Part shown: positions 62,694-64,000 of the stretch, piece by piece
How positions within the stretch are numbered: the stretch's first letter is position 1
Layout of the letters: every line of letters begins with the position of its first letter
Assembly: GCA_963576725.1 (NCBI GenBank)
Contig: OY755243.1
Location: 77,541,349 to 77,605,348 of the forward strand
Direction of reading: 5' to 3'
Length of the DNA stretch: 64,000 nucleotides
DNA from: Azorinus chamasolen
Taxonomy: Eukaryota; Mollusca; Bivalvia; Cardiida; Solecurtidae
Notes under the pieces: generated by a model
Told to the model about the DNA's origin: nothing
Database searches by the model: none
What the model saw: the letters and a program-made list of their open reading frames with translations, nothing else
Position numbers and translations under genes: made by a program

Positions 62694-62804
62694 AACTGTC
62701 TTTAGATAGTTGTGTATCAAGTAATTGCTGTTGCGACAATTCAGAAAATTGTTTGTTCCTTAATTTCTGTTCAAAGTATCAAACAGATTGGATCCTCATG
62801 AGCC

Positions 62805-62810
62805 ATTAAA
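62805..62810 (+). terminator. Possible poly(A) signal ATTAAA
   Basis: A variant ATTAAA hexamer lies 112 nt after the stop. No canonical AATAAA is seen until about 63148, inside a MITE. Weak evidence. Confidence 0.25.
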
Positions 62811-62907
62811 TTACATGTGGATCCAACTTGTATGCTAAAATTTGCCATTAGTTTGCAAGGAGTTAAGAAATAGATAATTTTCAATTTTAAGTTATTAATA
62901 ATTTCCC

Positions 62908-63350
62908 TAATGTATGGACCTTTTCACGCCTTTGCAAACAGGAACCTTGTAGGAGCCATCTGATCAGGATCTGCTCTGTTTGTTTATGGTATAATTATAG
63001 CGTAATATAGATTTGATTATACAGTTTCTACCCGAGCCAAGATGTCTTGTATTCATATGCCATTTTAACCCTTTCGGCGCCAAATTTCTAATTGTCGTCT
63101 GCAATCCAAATTTTGTTAAATCAATCGGTACAATAAGGAAATGATATAAATAAATGAAAATTTCAAAAGAATAAAGCACATATATAGAAATAGAGAATGA
63201 GACAAAAAGTGAAGTCCCTGATCAGACGTTGCCTTGAAAAGGCGGCGTCTGATCTGGGACTGCACTATTTGTCGTGGTGCATTTATGCGACTTCGGTGGT
63301 GAAAGGGTTAAAAACTAATCCAATTAATATTAATTATTTCTTAGATGAAT
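62908..63350. mobile_element. A MITE carrying a nested H MITE
   Basis: ATGGACCTTTTCACGCC, half hairpin, ACAGTTTCTACCCGAGCC, ATATGCCATT; then H; then AACTAATCCAATTAATATTA. Confidence 0.72.
63069..63307. mobile_element. H MITE, complete
   Basis: TTAA at 63065-63068 and 63308-63311. CCCTTTCGGCGCCAAATTTC ... AGTCCCTGATCAGACG ... CGTCTGATCTGGGACTGC ... CGGTGGTGAAAGGG. Confidence 0.87.
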
Positions 63351-63425
63351 AGGCTAAGAATGAGAATACTGGTATAAGCAAACAGCGGAAAGTGTTTGAT
63401 GTTCAAGATTATAAAGCAAATTTAA

Positions 63426-63652
63426 CCTTTCACAGTTGAATATTCGTGTTAAAAAATGACATCATGAACAGTTATTAATCGATTTTTATAATGGCATATG
63501 TATATATGCAGTTTTGGTATTGATAGAAACTGTAGAGTCAGAACTATTGTAATTTCATTAGAAATCAGCAGATCCTGATCAGACTGCTCCTACAGGATCT
63601 GGGTCTTCTCTGTTTGCAAATGTGTGAAAAGCATTTGTATGAAGGCAAGGGT
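63426..63652. mobile_element. A MITE
   Basis: TTAACCTTTCACAGTTGAAT ... GAAACTGTAGAGTCAG ... shortened hairpin ... GTATGAAGGCAAGGG. Confidence 0.72.
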
Positions 63653-63701
63653 TTAAGCTTACTGTCAATGTTCTTGCGCAAGACATGCTTTTCTTATTTT
63701 T

Positions 63702-63892
63702 TCACCCTTTTACTTCTACTGATGCCCTTTGACGATTCTGTAAAAGTTATTTTTGAAACTGTTGTGATAATTTTATCACATTGGTTTGAAAAATATACAA
63801 TTCTAAAAAATTTCCTCTTTCTAGTAAATGCTCCTTTTCAGTGAATTTATTCAAAGAAATTGAGTCTAAAAATAGTCCAGGAGGGAATATGT
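63702..63892. mobile_element. B MITE, diverged
   Basis: CCCTTTTACTTCTACTGATG, GAAACTGTTGTGATAATTTT, TTTCCTCTTTCTAGTAAATG, ending CCAGGAGGGAATATG, TTAA. Confidence 0.7.
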
Positions 63893-63896
63893 TAAT

Positions 63897-64000
63897 TGAG
63901 TTTAAGTGATGTCCCTGTACATGTAATTGTATGCAAATTTATTTTGTATTTTAAGCTTGATGTAAGGTTCTTGTGCAATCTCGTAATCTACCTCCAAATT
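63897..64000. other. Window end, nothing recognised
   Basis: AT-rich 3' flank with no gene or repeat signal. Confidence 0.4.

Overview
This is a window of an animal nuclear genome, most likely a bivalve mollusc. That placement is an inference: the genes have introns, and the introns are packed with short non-autonomous transposons, including bivalve-style repeats that begin with TTTAGCTCACCTG or a CCCCC/GGGGG hairpin and end in CTTGTT. Nothing prokaryotic is present.

One protein-coding gene fills the window on the + strand: GPLD1, glycosylphosphatidylinositol-specific phospholipase D. I rebuilt 24 coding exons from 2200 to 62693 using splice sites, reading phase and alignment to the family. 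All 24 exons join in one frame and give 844 residues plus a stop, close to the ~840 residues usual for the family. The order is signal peptide (1-17), zinc-dependent phospholipase C-type catalytic domain (exons 1-9), linker (exons 10-12), and a C-terminal FG-GAP beta-propeller (exons 12-24) with four Ca-binding D-x-N-x-D-G-x-x-D loops. Coding sequence is about 2.5 kb of a 60.5 kb gene.

Three features of the gene stand out. Exon 8 exists as two diverged tandem copies (8a, 8b) with identical phases, so it is a candidate mutually exclusive pair. The 3' end of exon 14 is repeated with its splice donor in eleven 39-bp units (41323-41742), so ten in-frame donors are available. Intron 23 appears to use a GC-AG splice pair.

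Layout: 1-835 is a satellite array. 836-2199 is the presumed promoter region, with twin TCACGTGA boxes just before the ATG. 2200-62693 is GPLD1. 62694-64000 is 3' flank with more MITEs. Most intron sequence is made of several MITE families flanked by TTAA. I label them A (ends CCCTTTACTCCAT), A2 (one end CCCTTTCCCTGTTC, the other ATGAGGGAAAGGG), B (CCCATTCCCTCAT), C (CCCATTTGCTCCC), D (CCCTTCGCTTGCTG), H (CCCTTTCGGCGCC) and I (CCCTTACA). A TTAA target and CCC-starting ends suggest a piggyBac-like source. Other elements are E (CAGAGCTC ends), F and O (CAGT ends, TA target), a mariner copy, a 5.6-kb DNA transposon (T) with a decayed transposase, a 2.3-kb TA-flanked element (W), a hAT-like MITE (L), a 5'-truncated CR1/L2-like LINE, and several tandem-core elements ending in CTTGTT. 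Many are nested, up to five levels deep at 25314-33366.
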